Assembly (NCBI GenBank): GCA_013393415.1 | Contig: JABXHI010000001.1 | Location: 62,001 to 126,000, forward strand | DNA: 64,000 nucleotides | Reading direction: 5' to 3' | Origin: Micrococcaceae bacterium | GTDB taxonomy: Bacteria; Actinomycetota; Actinomycetes; Actinomycetales; Micrococcaceae | Shown here: piece after piece, positions 26,038 to 35,790 of the stretch | How the letters are laid out: the number at the start of each line of letters is the position of its first letter | Position numbering within the stretch: the first letter of the stretch is position 1 | Program-made: the position numbers and the translations under genes | Notes under the pieces: model-generated | The model's database searches: none | Told to the model about the DNA's origin: nothing | The model's input: only the letters and a program-made list of their open reading frames with translations

Positions 26038-28167
26038 TTATTCGGCGTTCACCAGGCGTGCAACTTCGTACCCGCCTCTGTTGTCGGAAAGGTATGTGTG
26101 GTGACCTGATGGTGGGCGTGTGCTCAGTGATGCACCTTGTGATCGGCCATCAGAACCCTCGTGGCGCTCACCGGTATATATGAAGATGTGCCCGTTCAAA
26201 AACAGGATGTCACCAGATTGCAGATCACCCTCGCTTGACGGGTAGAAGGTCTCGTACTTATCGCTATTTCGCAAATACGACTGCTGCACCGCGGTACCTC
26301 GAATAGGGAAACTCTCGTCAGCTCCACTACTTCGCATAACTGTTGCTGCAAAGACACCGCAGTCAGTGAAGTATGCAGTGTGAGTGTCAGGGTTAATACC
26401 GGTCGATACATCAACGAATTCTGGTTTTGCCGCTGACCTTCCATAGTCGTGAGCCATACTGCTTGGCAGGCTGACTATGTTGTCCCAGGCAAGGTACATA
26501 GAGGCTTCAGTAACACTGCCCGTCGGGACATCGCCACCACTGCCACCAGGGACACAGTCGGACGTATAGTCTCCCTCTGATGCTGCCAAAATTTTCTCGA
26601 CATACGGCTTGGTCTGCGTCCTGAATTCTCCGTGTTTGAACATTTCATCGAGATCAAAATTGTACTGCTGTACTCGACCTTGACCAGCGTTATACCCCGC
26701 CAACGCTAGTTGGGCTAGATGCTCCTCATTCACAGCGTGGTCTTCCATGAATTCCCGCAGATACTTCATGTACCGTCCTTGTGCAGCGATAGAATCTTCG
26801 GGGTCCCAGGGGTCGCCGCCTTCGCCAAATGATGGCCATGTGCCAGGCATAAATTGTGCGATGCCCATGGCACCTACGGGAGACTGTGCATTCGGGTCCC
26901 ACCCCGACTCAGCTTGAATCTGTGCACCAATAAAGCTGGTGCTGAACCCCGATTCCGCAGCGGCATCCTCAACGGCTGACAGATACTCATCGGGAATATT
27001 AACGGAGTCACTTCCGCCTCCCCCACTACCAGGGGTGCATATTGGTCCGCCGCCCGACTCAGCGCCACCTACCTTCCAGTTGCGTGCCCGATCAACAATG
27101 GATTGGGCCTTAGTGTCCGCATCGACGATGGGGATCGTTTCGACGACCTCAATCCAGGTATCAAACGTCTGTTCACGAATTTCATCTTGGCCATCTATTG
27201 GGGTGCGACCACCAGATGTAACTGCCAGACTGTAGCCTGTGGCAAGGTCCATAGGTATATCGGTGCCAGTTACCTCGCGCTGTTGTTCAGACAGGGCGTC
27301 TGCCACCCACCGAGCCTCATCTTCGATCTCCAGGTCTTCTTCTTGGTCGGCACCAGGAGTGTCTACAACCAGTTCTTCCACGGCATCATCGGTGAGTCCG
27401 AACCAGCCATCATCGGGACGTTCGCCGTCATCAGCTGATGCATTTTCTTCGGCCAGTACAGAGGACAGCACGTAGAAGTCTGCCCCCGCAGTATTGGCTG
27501 CGTTTTGCAGCATCCGTTCAACAGTGCCGTTACCGGCATAGGAGGATGATGCTTCTTCTGCCACCGCTTCGCCAGCATCTCTGCGAGAGGCAGACTCATG
27601 GCCAGAGTCGGTGTCGCCCATCAGTCCAAATAACAGCAGGCTGACGGTTCCGCCGAAAAGTAGTGCGATGACTCCAAAGACGACGCCGATGACAATCCAG
27701 AAGGACTTGGATTTCGCGACAGCCTTTGCAGCGCCAATACCGGCACCAGCCCAGCCGCCCTTCATTGCCCCCTTGATTGCGCCCGACGCTACTTTTGCAG
27801 CGTCTTTACCGACCTGCTGAGCACCGCGCTTGGCCATTGAGTCGTCTTTATTCGATTCCCCATCCTCGCCAGCTTTGTCGAGACCTTTCAGCGCATTGCC
27901 ACCCATTTTCTTGGCGCGCTCTAACATAGAGGAGGACTTTTTCTTTGAGTCACCTTTAGATTTCTGCTGACGCTCAGAAGCCTGCTTCGCAAGACCCTGC
28001 TCTTCTTGGTTCAACTGCTCTTTGGAGAGCTTGGTTGTGCCCATAGGCTTGTCAGCTGCTGGGTTGATCTGTGCCGGTGCACCCGCTTTGGGCTCCGGGG
28101 GCTTGGGAGTTTTAGGGGTCGAGGCAGCCTTGGGCTTTGGCTTGGGCAGCTTTGGGGTGTCGGCCAC
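26038..28167 (-). CDS. Membrane-anchored lytic transglycosylase with C-terminal NlpC/P60-like domain
   Basis: A 709-residue cell-wall enzyme. Residues 1-170 are Pro/Lys-rich and cytoplasmic, followed by one membrane helix (about 187-220). A transglycosylase (SLT) domain carries the catalytic glutamate in AQIQAESGWDPNAQSP, the GAMGIAQFMPGTWPSFG block and AGYNAGQG. The last 150 residues resemble an NlpC/P60 or CHAP-type peptidase, with a cysteine in TDCGVFAATVM and a histidine in GDILFLNGHIFIYTG. I chose the GTG at 28167, with CTGGAGA upstream. Such two-domain hydrolases open the wall for Gram-positive conjugation machines. Confidence 0.85.
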   Translation of the reverse strand: MADTPKLPKPKPKAASTPKTPKPPEPKAGAPAQINPAADKPMGTTKLSKEQLNQEEQGLAKQASERQQKSKGDSKKKSSSMLERAKKMGGNALKGLDKAGEDGESNKDDSMAKRGAQQVGKDAAKVASGAIKGAMKGGWAGAGIGAAKAVAKSKSFWIVIGVVFGVIALLFGGTVSLLLFGLMGDTDSGHESASRRDAGEAVAEEASSSYAGNGTVERMLQNAANTAGADFYVLSSVLAEENASADDGERPDDGWFGLTDDAVEELVVDTPGADQEEDLEIEDEARWVADALSEQQREVTGTDIPMDLATGYSLAVTSGGRTPIDGQDEIREQTFDTWIEVVETIPIVDADTKAQSIVDRARNWKVGGAESGGGPICTPGSGGGGSDSVNIPDEYLSAVEDAAAESGFSTSFIGAQIQAESGWDPNAQSPVGAMGIAQFMPGTWPSFGEGGDPWDPEDSIAAQGRYMKYLREFMEDHAVNEEHLAQLALAGYNAGQGRVQQYNFDLDEMFKHGEFRTQTKPYVEKILAASEGDYTSDCVPGGSGGDVPTGSVTEASMYLAWDNIVSLPSSMAHDYGRSAAKPEFVDVSTGINPDTHTAYFTDCGVFAATVMRSSGADESFPIRGTAVQQSYLRNSDKYETFYPSSEGDLQSGDILFLNGHIFIYTGERHEGSDGRSQGASLSTRPPSGHHTYLSDNRGGYEVARLVNAE

Positions 28168-28206
28168 GAATCGTCTCCAGAGGGTCAGAATTTCTATCCT
28201 GTGGAA

Positions 28207-28214
28207 GTGTCCGG
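28207..28214 (-). promoter_or_regulatory. Start-associated motif before the transglycosylase gene
   Basis: Exact CCGGACAC on the minus strand, 39 bases before the GTG at 28167. It faces the dnaE copy 29 bases away in the divergent region. Confidence 0.75.
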
Positions 28215-28243
28215 GGTGGACCTGTCTCCGGAAAACAGCGGTG

Positions 28244-28251
28244 CCGGACAC
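28244..28251 (+). promoter_or_regulatory. Start-associated motif before dnaE
   Basis: Exact CCGGACAC, nine bases before the ATG at 28261; the spacer TGTCGGAGT has a GGAG too close to the ATG for ideal use. Confidence 0.8.
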
Positions 28252-28260
28252 TGTCGGAGT

Positions 28261-31200
28261 ATGGCTTATGTACCCCTCCACGTTCACACCGAGCATTCGG
28301 CCCTCGACGGCTTAGCGCGGCTCGACCATGTGGCAAAGGCAATATCCGATGGCGGCATGAATGCCGGTGCGGTAACCGACCACGGCTCGCTAGGTGGGCT
28401 GTGGTCGTTCGCTCGCTCAGCTAAAAAGCACGACATCAAGCCGATCCCCGGTATGGAGGCATACCTATCTATTGGGTCGCGCCATGAGCCTGAAACTATG
28501 CAGTTCTATAACGATGCGGGTATGGGCGATGCCACTGATGTGGTCTCTGGCCGTCTGAAACGCAAGTCGTACTACCACCTCACAGTGCTGGCCCATAATC
28601 GCACTGGCTGGCACAACCTGATTCTGATGCACAATGAGTCTCAGAAGACGAAGTCCGGTAAGCACCCGTTGATTGATTACCAGCTTCTGAAAAAATACGG
28701 CGAAGGCATCATCGTGCTCACCGGTTGTCTGGCTTCACCGGTTGCTGGTCCAGCTGCACAGACCGGCGTGATCGCACAACTCATGCTGGATGAGTTGAAG
28801 CTGGCAACAGCGCTTGGTCCGGCTATCAATGATGCTGACCTTGAAGAATTAGAAGGCCTCTTGTGGGACCATCTTGAAGCCCGTCCTGCACAGCGCAAAG
28901 AATTTGGTGCACAGATAGAGCGCGCCGTTGACCGAGTTGGTGAACGCCTGGTCGGCGACCATCGAGATGAGCTACGGCAGATTCTGGACGAAGCCAAAGA
29001 CCAGGCTAACGAAGATGCGGTCAACACAGCGTTAGACGATCTGCATGACTTAGCGGGTCGCACACACCCTGGAGCCGACGACGATACGTTAGCCGACATT
29101 GAAGACACAGTCTTTGACGCGATAGCCGCTGGAGATACCAATGCCTCCGAACAATATCTGGCCGAGATCACCCAGATGCTGGGTGATCTTGACGATGGTG
29201 TTCTCCAGCGCGACTTCACTCACCTGGCTGGTCCAATTGCTCAGCTTCGCTCGGGGATCATCGAATCGTTGACCGCCGACGCTGTTGCAGTGATTGAAGC
29301 CTCTGATCACCCGGTGATCGCCCAGCACCCCACTATCAAGCCGGACGCCTTGTCTGTCATCGGTCATACTGGCGAAACACTCGACACTGAGACCGTTTCC
29401 AACATCGTCAAAGCCATAGAGGTTATCGACCACGGCAATGACCGGTCACGTACGGCAAAGCAAAAGAAGGCTGACAAGGCTGACTTGATCGACATGCTGT
29501 ATGGCATCATTGAGCAGGTTTATGCCAATGAGCTCTCTGAGAGCCTGCTAGACGGATTGCTCTTCATGCTGGGCGAGCGTGTTCGCGAATCTACAGCACT
29601 ACTCGACAGCGCCTACCAGGCCACAGAAACACTGATTGATGCTGTGGGTAAAGATCATGTGTTCGTAGAAATCATGGATCACGGCATCACCTCTGAGCAG
29701 TACGCCATGGATCACCTGTTGCCGATGGCCGACCACTTTGATCTTGATGTTGTCGTCACCAACGACTCGCACTACCTCGATCAGGACGATGCGGAAGCCC
29801 ATGATGCATTTCTGGCAGTCGGCGTTGGCAAGTCATTAGACACCCCCGGTCGATTCTCTTTCAACGGCTCCGGGTACCACCTGATGTCCGAGACCGAAGT
29901 GCGAGCAATCAACGAAGAAGATTACTGGCAAGATGCGGTCAGCAACACTCAAAAAATCGCGGACATGGTTGAAACTGACACCGTCCCCGAACCAAAAATG
30001 CGCCTGCCGACCTTCGAGCTGCCAAAGGGCTTTACATCGGCTGACGATTATCTTCGCCACCTCGTGGAAGACTATGCAGCTGACCGATACGGTGACGACT
30101 GGCGCGACGATGACGAGGTAGTTGACCGTATCGACCACGAGCTGTCAGTCATCTCTGACATGGGGTTCAGTGATTATTTCCTCATCACCTGGGACATCAT
30201 GGACTTCTGTGAACGCAACGGGATTACCACCGGTGCAGGGCGTGGATGTCTCACTGCTGAAACTATGGTGTGGACCGAAAACGGTTACAAACCACTGCCA
30301 GATATTTCGGTGGGCGATGTGGTGCGAACTCACACTGGCCAACATGTGCCAGTCACCCAGACGTTTGTTTACGACGTGAACGAGACACTGCTGAACATCC
30401 GGTCCTGGTTCGATGGTCGAGGCAACACGATGACCAAAGACCACAAGGTGCTGATCCGAAAAGCCACTGTCGAAACCGACATGAGGCGACTTAGCGGGGG
30501 CGCACGATGGGGCGAGGGATTCGACTCTGAGCCAATCTGGGTGCAGGCCCAAGACATAGAGGTAGGTGACTTTGTATGCATCCCACGACCTACTTCACTG
30601 GGGACATCACCAAGTGTCTTTGATCTTGCAGAATTCCTGCCCGAAGTCGCACCTGCCGGCGTAGAGTTTACCGTGACAGATGATGAAATCATTGAGTCAT
30701 TCGGGGTGAATCACTCCTACGATCACTCATTGCGTGATGTTTCCAAGGCCACCGGTGTTAGCCGGAATGGTCTGCGCTCTCTTATTGAAACCGAACGCAG
30801 TGCCATGACCAACGGTGGGAACAATGCTGTTCTGATACAAGAAAATAGCCGCACCCGATCGAACCGTGAAAAACTCACCGAGCATCTTGAAAGCGTTGGC
30901 TTCAGCTCCATCGCACAATGGATTGAGCACACCGACCAATACTCGACCGTCACGACCACCGTGAAGCGGTATATCACAGTCGATCACAACTTCCTCTTCC
31001 TGCTGGGCGCCTGGGCTTCTAACGGTTGGATTCGCCAGGACAGCCTGAAGGTCGTTGGGCTTGCTGAACGCCGCTCCACTGCCGATAACACCATTCCAAA
31101 GTTGATTGAAAAAGTATTCGGCAGCAGTGCCACACGCTCCGACCACGCGAAAACCGACCTGACACAGTGGGACTTCCGCTCAACACCGGCACGCGCCCTG

Positions 31201-34200
31201 ATTCGTCACCTGGCCAACAAGTATGAGTTCACAGCTCAGACAAAGCATTTGCCAGACTGGGTCGATGACTTAGATATCGCACAGAAGAAATCACTGCTGC
31301 ACGGCTTGTGGTGGGGTGACGGCTCGACCGGGGGCGAATATCCGCACTGGAATTACAGCACTTCGTCTGCTGCGCTGATGCACCAGGTCAAAGACCTCTT
31401 GTGGGCTGTTGGTGCTCCTGCCGGTGTTATTGAAGACCAACGCACCGATGACCGCGAAGAGTTCGCAAGCCGCTCGATCTCTTGGTCGATCCGCACTACC
31501 GAGAACTTCGACGGCTCCCGGATGCAGGCTGGCCGCGGCGCGGTTGACGACCAGTACATTTACCACCGAGTTCGCTCTATTGAAGAGCGCCATGACGTGG
31601 ATAAAGTCTACGACTTCACTGTGCCGGGCGACCATTCATATATGACGGACTCCTACGCGGTACACAACTCAGCCGCAGGTTCCATCACTTCTTACATCCT
31701 AGGGATTGTCCACGTTTGCCCACTAGATAACGGGCTGCTGTTTGAGCGATTCCTTGAACGCGGTCGCGTTGGGATGCCAGATATCGACCTCGACTTCCCC
31801 AAATATCAGCGCTGGAAAATTTACCAGTACGTCGGTGAAAAATACGGTTACGACCACGTGGCGCAGATTGGCTCATTCCAGGCCTCCAAGTCACGCGCCG
31901 CGGTCCGTGATGCTGCTCGGGTTCTCACCCCTGACGCTGGTCAGATCGAAACACGTCAAGAAGAAGAACGTCGCCGACAGATTTTCAAACTCGGTGATGA
32001 ACTTGCCAAAATTTTGGAGTCACAAGGTGGCGGTGAGCCGATCCCCTTCAAAGACTTGGACGCCATGCATGATAGCCACCCGCAAAAGGTGGAGTTCTAC
32101 AAGGTGGCCGACTCTGCCGGTGAAACAGGACACCAGATTATTGATCTTGCACGTCAAATGGAGGGCATCAACAAGGGTCTATCCATTCACCCTTGTGGCT
32201 TCGTGATCTCCACCGAACCGCTCACCGATATGGTGCCGTTGCGCCCCGGTGCCACTGAAGACGACCCAGACATCATCATCTGGGACGGCGACATGTGCGA
32301 GGACATGGGGCTGCTGAAGATGGACTTCTTGGCTATCCAAAACCTCGACTACATGGACCGCACCCTTGAATACCTTGGCGACCAAGGTATCGAGCTTTCA
32401 GTGCGTGACATCCCCCACCCCAACGAAGATGACGACACCGTCGATGCTGCCTATGATTTGTTGCGCCAGGGCCGTACCGCGGGACTCTTCCAGCTGGACT
32501 CTACTGGGATGACCGAAGTCGTGCGCAACGTGGCACCCAATGACCTCAACGACTTATCAGCAGTCGTCGCCCTGTACCGCCCCGGCCCACTGTCTGCCGG
32601 GATGCCAGCCGACTATGCGTCCAAAAAACGTGGTGACAAGGCTGAAAGCTACTCTCATTTGTCCACTGATAAGCAAGAGGTTGAGTGGTTGCACGAGGTC
32701 CTGGGTGAAACCTACCAGGCTGCTTTATACCAGGAGCAGGCGATGTTGCTTGGCCGCGTCGTTGCTGGGTTTGACGATAAGCAACGCTCGACGCTGCGCC
32801 GCGCCATCGGTAAGAAATCCAAAGACCTCATGGACCAGGTGAAAGGCTGGTGGTTTGAGGGTGCCGGTACAGAATTCGCCGACGACAACGGAAATGTCTA
32901 CAGTCCGGTGTTCTCGGACGAGACCGCACACCGTGTGTGGGACTTCATCGAGGGGGCTGCCGCCTACTCCTTCAATAAATCTCACTCTGCCGCATATGGC
33001 ATGGTCGCCTACTGGACTGCATGGCTGAAAGCCAACCACCCGGTGGAGTACTCGGCTGCGATGCTGGCCGTCTCAGACAACGAAGAAAAGCGCCTGCTGG
33101 TCATCAAAGACTTGATCGCCGAGAACATCCCGATCCAGGCCCCATCGGTCAACACCTCTCAGGCTGGCTCAGCACCGGTAGATGGCGAAGTGCACCTTGG
33201 GCTGGCTGAAATTCGTGACGTTGGCAAAGCCGCTGAGAAGATCATTGCTGAGCGCGATGAAAACGGGCCGTTCAGCTCGCTGCACGATGTGGCAACCCGA
33301 GTCACCGGCATCACCACTCCAGCACTGAAGGCGCTCATTGAGGCCGGCGGCATGGATGAATTCGGCACCCGCCGAGGGCTACTGAAAAACCTCCATACCG
33401 CAAAGGCTGTTGATCTGCCGGTCGATGAGACTGAGTTTGGCGTCATTGAGCGTGATGCTCGCCAGCGGATCGTGATCGGTACGGTTGTTGGATCGAATAC
33501 CCTTGACTCGATTGATCTTGATGAAGTCTCAGAATCACTCTCCGACCACGATCACGGCTTCTCGCTTGACGTTCACCGACTCGATGATCTGGATGATGAG
33601 GTTCATGCCGTGTGCCATGTCGGCGTGGTGTCGGGCTATAAGTCGTTTGTTTCCAGGTCGGGCCGTATGGCAAAATCCGAACTCTCAGACAGTGGCTCGC
33701 TGCCGGTTGTGATCTTCAACGAAGGCTACCGGGAGATGATGCGTAGCGCCCAAGAGCCAAACATTGGTGACCTTATGGTCGTATCTGGCCAAGTCAAAGC
33801 CAACACCTGGGTCAATGACGAGGGCGAAGAGCAGTCCACCCAGGAGATTCTTGCCTCACGTGTGTGGCTTCCAGAGGACCCTACGAAGGTCGCTGAGGAG
33901 CCTTGGCAGACCTCGATGCTGGCAGATGCCATCGACGATGCTGGTGAACCAGATGATGACCGCAACGACGAGCAAGACGGCGTCGATGAGGGTGACAAGC
34001 CGGAAGAAACACCAGCGAGGGATGCTGCATCTGATCGCGGTGATCGTCAGAACCAGGTGCAAGAAGATGACCAGGAGACGGAGGTTGACGATGACCAGGA
34101 TGCTGCAATGGAGCGGTATGGCCTCCAGGTGACAGCCAGCGATGGTTGGATTGTCTACTTCTTGTCAAAGCTGACCGCCGGCGTGATATCTGAGAACAGC

Positions 34201-34365
34201 TCTCATTTGGTGAGCTATGCCGGAGAGTTCCGCCGGTTCTTTGTTGACGAAGTCTTAGAGCATGACCAAAATGTCTTTCCCGAGCGGAGGGCAGTTGTGG
34301 TCCTGACAAGCGGAAGTTCAGAAGAAGATCAGAAGGTTGCCGAGCAACTGCTGGCCACGCTCTAA
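28261..34365 (+). CDS. dnaE: DNA polymerase III alpha subunit with intein and a large PHP-domain insertion
   Basis: A 2,034-residue C-family polymerase. The PHP domain begins with YVPLHVHTEHSALDGL and has AVTDHGSL. About 300 residues (roughly 165-465) rich in D, E, A and L are inserted before FVEIMDHG, where other DnaE proteins have only some tens. An intein occupies 663-1136. Next come the palm with catalytic aspartates in MPDIDLDFPKYQRW, the fingers with GRVGMPD and KSHSAAYGMVAYWTAWLKA, an HhH region, and an OB fold near 1780-1870. The C-terminus is acidic. The ATG at 28261 lies nine bases after the CCGGACAC motif. It is divergent from the transglycosylase and separate from the chromosomal replication genes; with UmuDC it may copy or repair the element. 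Confidence 0.95.
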   Translation: MAYVPLHVHTEHSALDGLARLDHVAKAISDGGMNAGAVTDHGSLGGLWSFARSAKKHDIKPIPGMEAYLSIGSRHEPETMQFYNDAGMGDATDVVSGRLKRKSYYHLTVLAHNRTGWHNLILMHNESQKTKSGKHPLIDYQLLKKYGEGIIVLTGCLASPVAGPAAQTGVIAQLMLDELKLATALGPAINDADLEELEGLLWDHLEARPAQRKEFGAQIERAVDRVGERLVGDHRDELRQILDEAKDQANEDAVNTALDDLHDLAGRTHPGADDDTLADIEDTVFDAIAAGDTNASEQYLAEITQMLGDLDDGVLQRDFTHLAGPIAQLRSGIIESLTADAVAVIEASDHPVIAQHPTIKPDALSVIGHTGETLDTETVSNIVKAIEVIDHGNDRSRTAKQKKADKADLIDMLYGIIEQVYANELSESLLDGLLFMLGERVRESTALLDSAYQATETLIDAVGKDHVFVEIMDHGITSEQYAMDHLLPMADHFDLDVVVTNDSHYLDQDDAEAHDAFLAVGVGKSLDTPGRFSFNGSGYHLMSETEVRAINEEDYWQDAVSNTQKIADMVETDTVPEPKMRLPTFELPKGFTSADDYLRHLVEDYAADRYGDDWRDDDEVVDRIDHELSVISDMGFSDYFLITWDIMDFCERNGITTGAGRGCLTAETMVWTENGYKPLPDISVGDVVRTHTGQHVPVTQTFVYDVNETLLNIRSWFDGRGNTMTKDHKVLIRKATVETDMRRLSGGARWGEGFDSEPIWVQAQDIEVGDFVCIPRPTSLGTSPSVFDLAEFLPEVAPAGVEFTVTDDEIIESFGVNHSYDHSLRDVSKATGVSRNGLRSLIETERSAMTNGGNNAVLIQENSRTRSNREKLTEHLESVGFSSIAQWIEHTDQYSTVTTTVKRYITVDHNFLFLLGAWASNGWIRQDSLKVVGLAERRSTADNTIPKLIEKVFGSSATRSDHAKTDLTQWDFRSTPARALIRHLANKYEFTAQTKHLPDWVDDLDIAQKKSLLHGLWWGDGSTGGEYPHWNYSTSSAALMHQVKDLLWAVGAPAGVIEDQRTDDREEFASRSISWSIRTTENFDGSRMQAGRGAVDDQYIYHRVRSIEERHDVDKVYDFTVPGDHSYMTDSYAVHNSAAGSITSYILGIVHVCPLDNGLLFERFLERGRVGMPDIDLDFPKYQRWKIYQYVGEKYGYDHVAQIGSFQASKSRAAVRDAARVLTPDAGQIETRQEEERRRQIFKLGDELAKILESQGGGEPIPFKDLDAMHDSHPQKVEFYKVADSAGETGHQIIDLARQMEGINKGLSIHPCGFVISTEPLTDMVPLRPGATEDDPDIIIWDGDMCEDMGLLKMDFLAIQNLDYMDRTLEYLGDQGIELSVRDIPHPNEDDDTVDAAYDLLRQGRTAGLFQLDSTGMTEVVRNVAPNDLNDLSAVVALYRPGPLSAGMPADYASKKRGDKAESYSHLSTDKQEVEWLHEVLGETYQAALYQEQAMLLGRVVAGFDDKQRSTLRRAIGKKSKDLMDQVKGWWFEGAGTEFADDNGNVYSPVFSDETAHRVWDFIEGAAAYSFNKSHSAAYGMVAYWTAWLKANHPVEYSAAMLAVSDNEEKRLLVIKDLIAENIPIQAPSVNTSQAGSAPVDGEVHLGLAEIRDVGKAAEKIIAERDENGPFSSLHDVATRVTGITTPALKALIEAGGMDEFGTRRGLLKNLHTAKAVDLPVDETEFGVIERDARQRIVIGTVVGSNTLDSIDLDEVSESLSDHDHGFSLDVHRLDDLDDEVHAVCHVGVVSGYKSFVSRSGRMAKSELSDSGSLPVVIFNEGYREMMRSAQEPNIGDLMVVSGQVKANTWVNDEGEEQSTQEILASRVWLPEDPTKVAEEPWQTSMLADAIDDAGEPDDDRNDEQDGVDEGDKPEETPARDAASDRGDRQNQVQEDDQETEVDDDQDAAMERYGLQVTASDGWIVYFLSKLTAGVISENSSHLVSYAGEFRRFFVDEVLEHDQNVFPERRAVVVLTSGSSEEDQKVAEQLLATL
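30247..31668 (+). other. Intein inside DnaE (474 residues, LAGLIDADG endonuclease type)
   Basis: The host motif GRG/SAAGS of the polymerase is split after GRG. The insert begins with Cys (CLTAETMVWTENGYKPL), has the block B TKDH, two degenerate LAGLIDADG motifs (LLGAWASNGWI and LHGLWWGDGS), and ends with YMTDSYAVHN before extein Ser. All splice residues (Cys1, TxxH, His-Asn, Ser+1) are present, so splicing should work and give a polymerase of about 1,560 residues. Confidence 0.95.
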
Positions 34366-34380
34366 GCTACTGACTTCAAC

Positions 34381-34420
34381 ACAACAGGCTGCCACCCGAA
34401 ATGGATGACAGCCTGTTGTT
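34381..34420. terminator. Terminator hairpin between dnaE and the convergent operon
   Basis: Inverted repeat ACAACAGGCTG...CAGCCTGTTGTT starting 15 bases after the dnaE stop. Confidence 0.8.
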
Positions 34421-34458
34421 CGTTGCGAAGAAGTCTTATATGAAGTTGAGGCCCTGAG

Positions 34459-34677
34459 CTATAGCGAGGACGGTGCGGCATGGATAGCGCACGTGGCGAT
34501 AGTGCAGTCTTGGCAGCAGTGTTTTTCCGTTGGCTCCCACACGACGCGCTGGTGTGGTTCCAAACTGTTGCATGGACGCTGGCTACCGTTGATCCCGGTG
34601 ATGTTCTGGCTGCAACCAAAATACTCGCCCGTATGACAGTAAAAACTGGTGTCCCTGTGGGTGCTACTCTGCATCAT
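34459..34677 (-). CDS. Small cysteine-rich hypothetical protein
   Basis: A 72-residue protein with seven or eight cysteines, including a CCQDCTIATC cluster near the end. Its ATG lies inside the end of the preceding gene (overlap 14 bases), a pattern used all through this operon. No family recognised. The cysteines suggest zinc binding, as in other tiny proteins of this region, but coding is only moderately supported because the ribosome site is weak. Confidence 0.45.
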   Translation of the reverse strand: MMQSSTHRDTSFYCHTGEYFGCSQNITGINGSQRPCNSLEPHQRVVWEPTEKHCCQDCTIATCAIHAAPSSL

Positions 34678-35050
34678 GACGATCTTTGCTCGCTGCTTCG
34701 ATGGCATCGGCGGCATCGTCGATGAGCTTGACGATAGTTGCACGAAGATTGCTGCCGAAGGGTTTGTAGAAGTCTTGGATTTTCTGAGCTGCCTCGCGTA
34801 GGTATTGCACATCGGAGGCGTCAGCGGTGAGTTGCTTGGGTCCGTGCGGTATATGCGGTCGCGGGATGACAATGTGATCGTCGGCGTCGAAGGTAATGGT
34901 GGCCGTTGCTCGACGTTCAAACGTTTTGGCGCGCTGAATTTCGTCATCATCCATCTCGTAGACTTCGTGATAGCTCAGCGGTTCCACATCATCGATGAGT
35001 TCGGTCATCTCTGTTGCTACAGCGACTTTGATGTCTTCGTCAGATCGCAT
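34664..35050 (-). CDS. Hypothetical protein, acidic and helical
   Basis: A 128-residue soluble protein of unknown family. The first half is acidic (VEPLSYHEVYEMDDDEI), the second half amphipathic helices (REAAQKIQDFY, IVKLIDDAADAIEAAS). The start ATG at 35050 overlaps the previous stop by 11 bases, supporting translational coupling in the operon that begins at 36087. It shares the C-terminal helical style with the small protein at 54490-54744. No function can be given. Confidence 0.65.
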   Translation of the reverse strand: MRSDEDIKVAVATEMTELIDDVEPLSYHEVYEMDDDEIQRAKTFERRATATITFDADDHIVIPRPHIPHGPKQLTADASDVQYLREAAQKIQDFYKPFGSNLRATIVKLIDDAADAIEAASKDRHDAE

Positions 35051-35468
35051 GGTGTTCCTTGTCTTCGTCGAGTCGTTCGATGATTTCCGCGGTCTTGCAG
35101 GGGTATGGCACTTTGCATGTGGAGCACTGTGGGTTGATTGGTCCGCCCCCGTCCGGGCACCATTCTTCGCGCAGTGGGTGCTGGTCATAAATTGACTGGA
35201 GTGCGCTGTGGTATCTTTTCAATCGGCGGTCTGTGGCTATCTGATCTTCCTTGATCGCCTCTGCAATATGTGGCGTCTGCACCATTGGTTCCGCGCCCGA
35301 GCCTTGTTCAACAGCAGTGACTACGTCGTGCAGTACGGCACCGGCATCCACAATGAATGCGGCTTGTGTTTGGGCTGAAAGGTCATCCCACGGTGTGACC
35401 AGTATTTGGCAGGCCATCGCTTTGGCAGCAGCTTCTACCGCGGACGGGTTACGGAGTGTGCTGGGCAT
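35040..35468 (-). CDS. Hypothetical protein with a C-terminal CxxC pair
   Basis: A 142-residue protein. The N-terminal half (AVEAAAKAMACQILV, WDDLSAQTQAAFIVDAGAVLHDVV) looks helical; near the C-terminus are cysteines in EEWCPDGG and PQCSTCKVPYPC that could bind a metal. The start at 35468 overlaps the previous gene by 20 bases. Phage and plasmid genomes carry similar proteins of unknown function. Fourth position from the end of the 36087-34459 operon. Confidence 0.65.
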   Translation of the reverse strand: MPSTLRNPSAVEAAAKAMACQILVTPWDDLSAQTQAAFIVDAGAVLHDVVTAVEQGSGAEPMVQTPHIAEAIKEDQIATDRRLKRYHSALQSIYDQHPLREEWCPDGGGPINPQCSTCKVPYPCKTAEIIERLDEDKEHHAI

Positions 35469-35784
35469 TGTGTTGTTCCAATCGTTGGAGAAGTTTGAGG
35501 GCATCGGGGTCGTCTATTAGTCCGCCAACGCCAACGTGTTCGTGTGCCCATTCGCGCGCATCATCGCCGGTGACGCCGCCGACGAAACGGTCGTAGAAGC
35601 CACCTCTGAAACACTTATTGACCACGTCAAGACAGGGTTCCAGGCAGCATTTGAAGACAGAAAAATCCCCACCATCAACTGAGACGGTGCGGGAATATTG
35701 ATCGCCTTGCTTGATGCCAGGTCCACAGACCTCGCAGAAATGATCTTGTCGTGCGACGGGGCGTGTGATCTCGATGGTGTTCAT
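35449..35784 (-). CDS. Hypothetical cysteine-rich protein
   Basis: A 111-residue protein beginning MNTIEITRPVARQDHFCEVCG. The early CEVCGPGIKQGDQYSR pattern followed by CCLEPCLDVVNKC looks like a treble-clef-type zinc site, often seen in small phage-borne proteins that bind DNA or protein. GAGGAGGG lies about 11 bases upstream of the ATG. It follows the gene at 35791 by six bases. Confidence 0.7.
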   Translation of the reverse strand: MNTIEITRPVARQDHFCEVCGPGIKQGDQYSRTVSVDGGDFSVFKCCLEPCLDVVNKCFRGGFYDRFVGGVTGDDAREWAHEHVGVGGLIDDPDALKLLQRLEQHNAQHTP

Positions 35785-35790
35785 ATCGGG

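Noticed and set aside
34480-34725. Plus-strand frame opposite the small gene at 34459
   Set aside because: Runs against the operon, no ribosome site; the minus-strand frame fits the local overlap pattern better.
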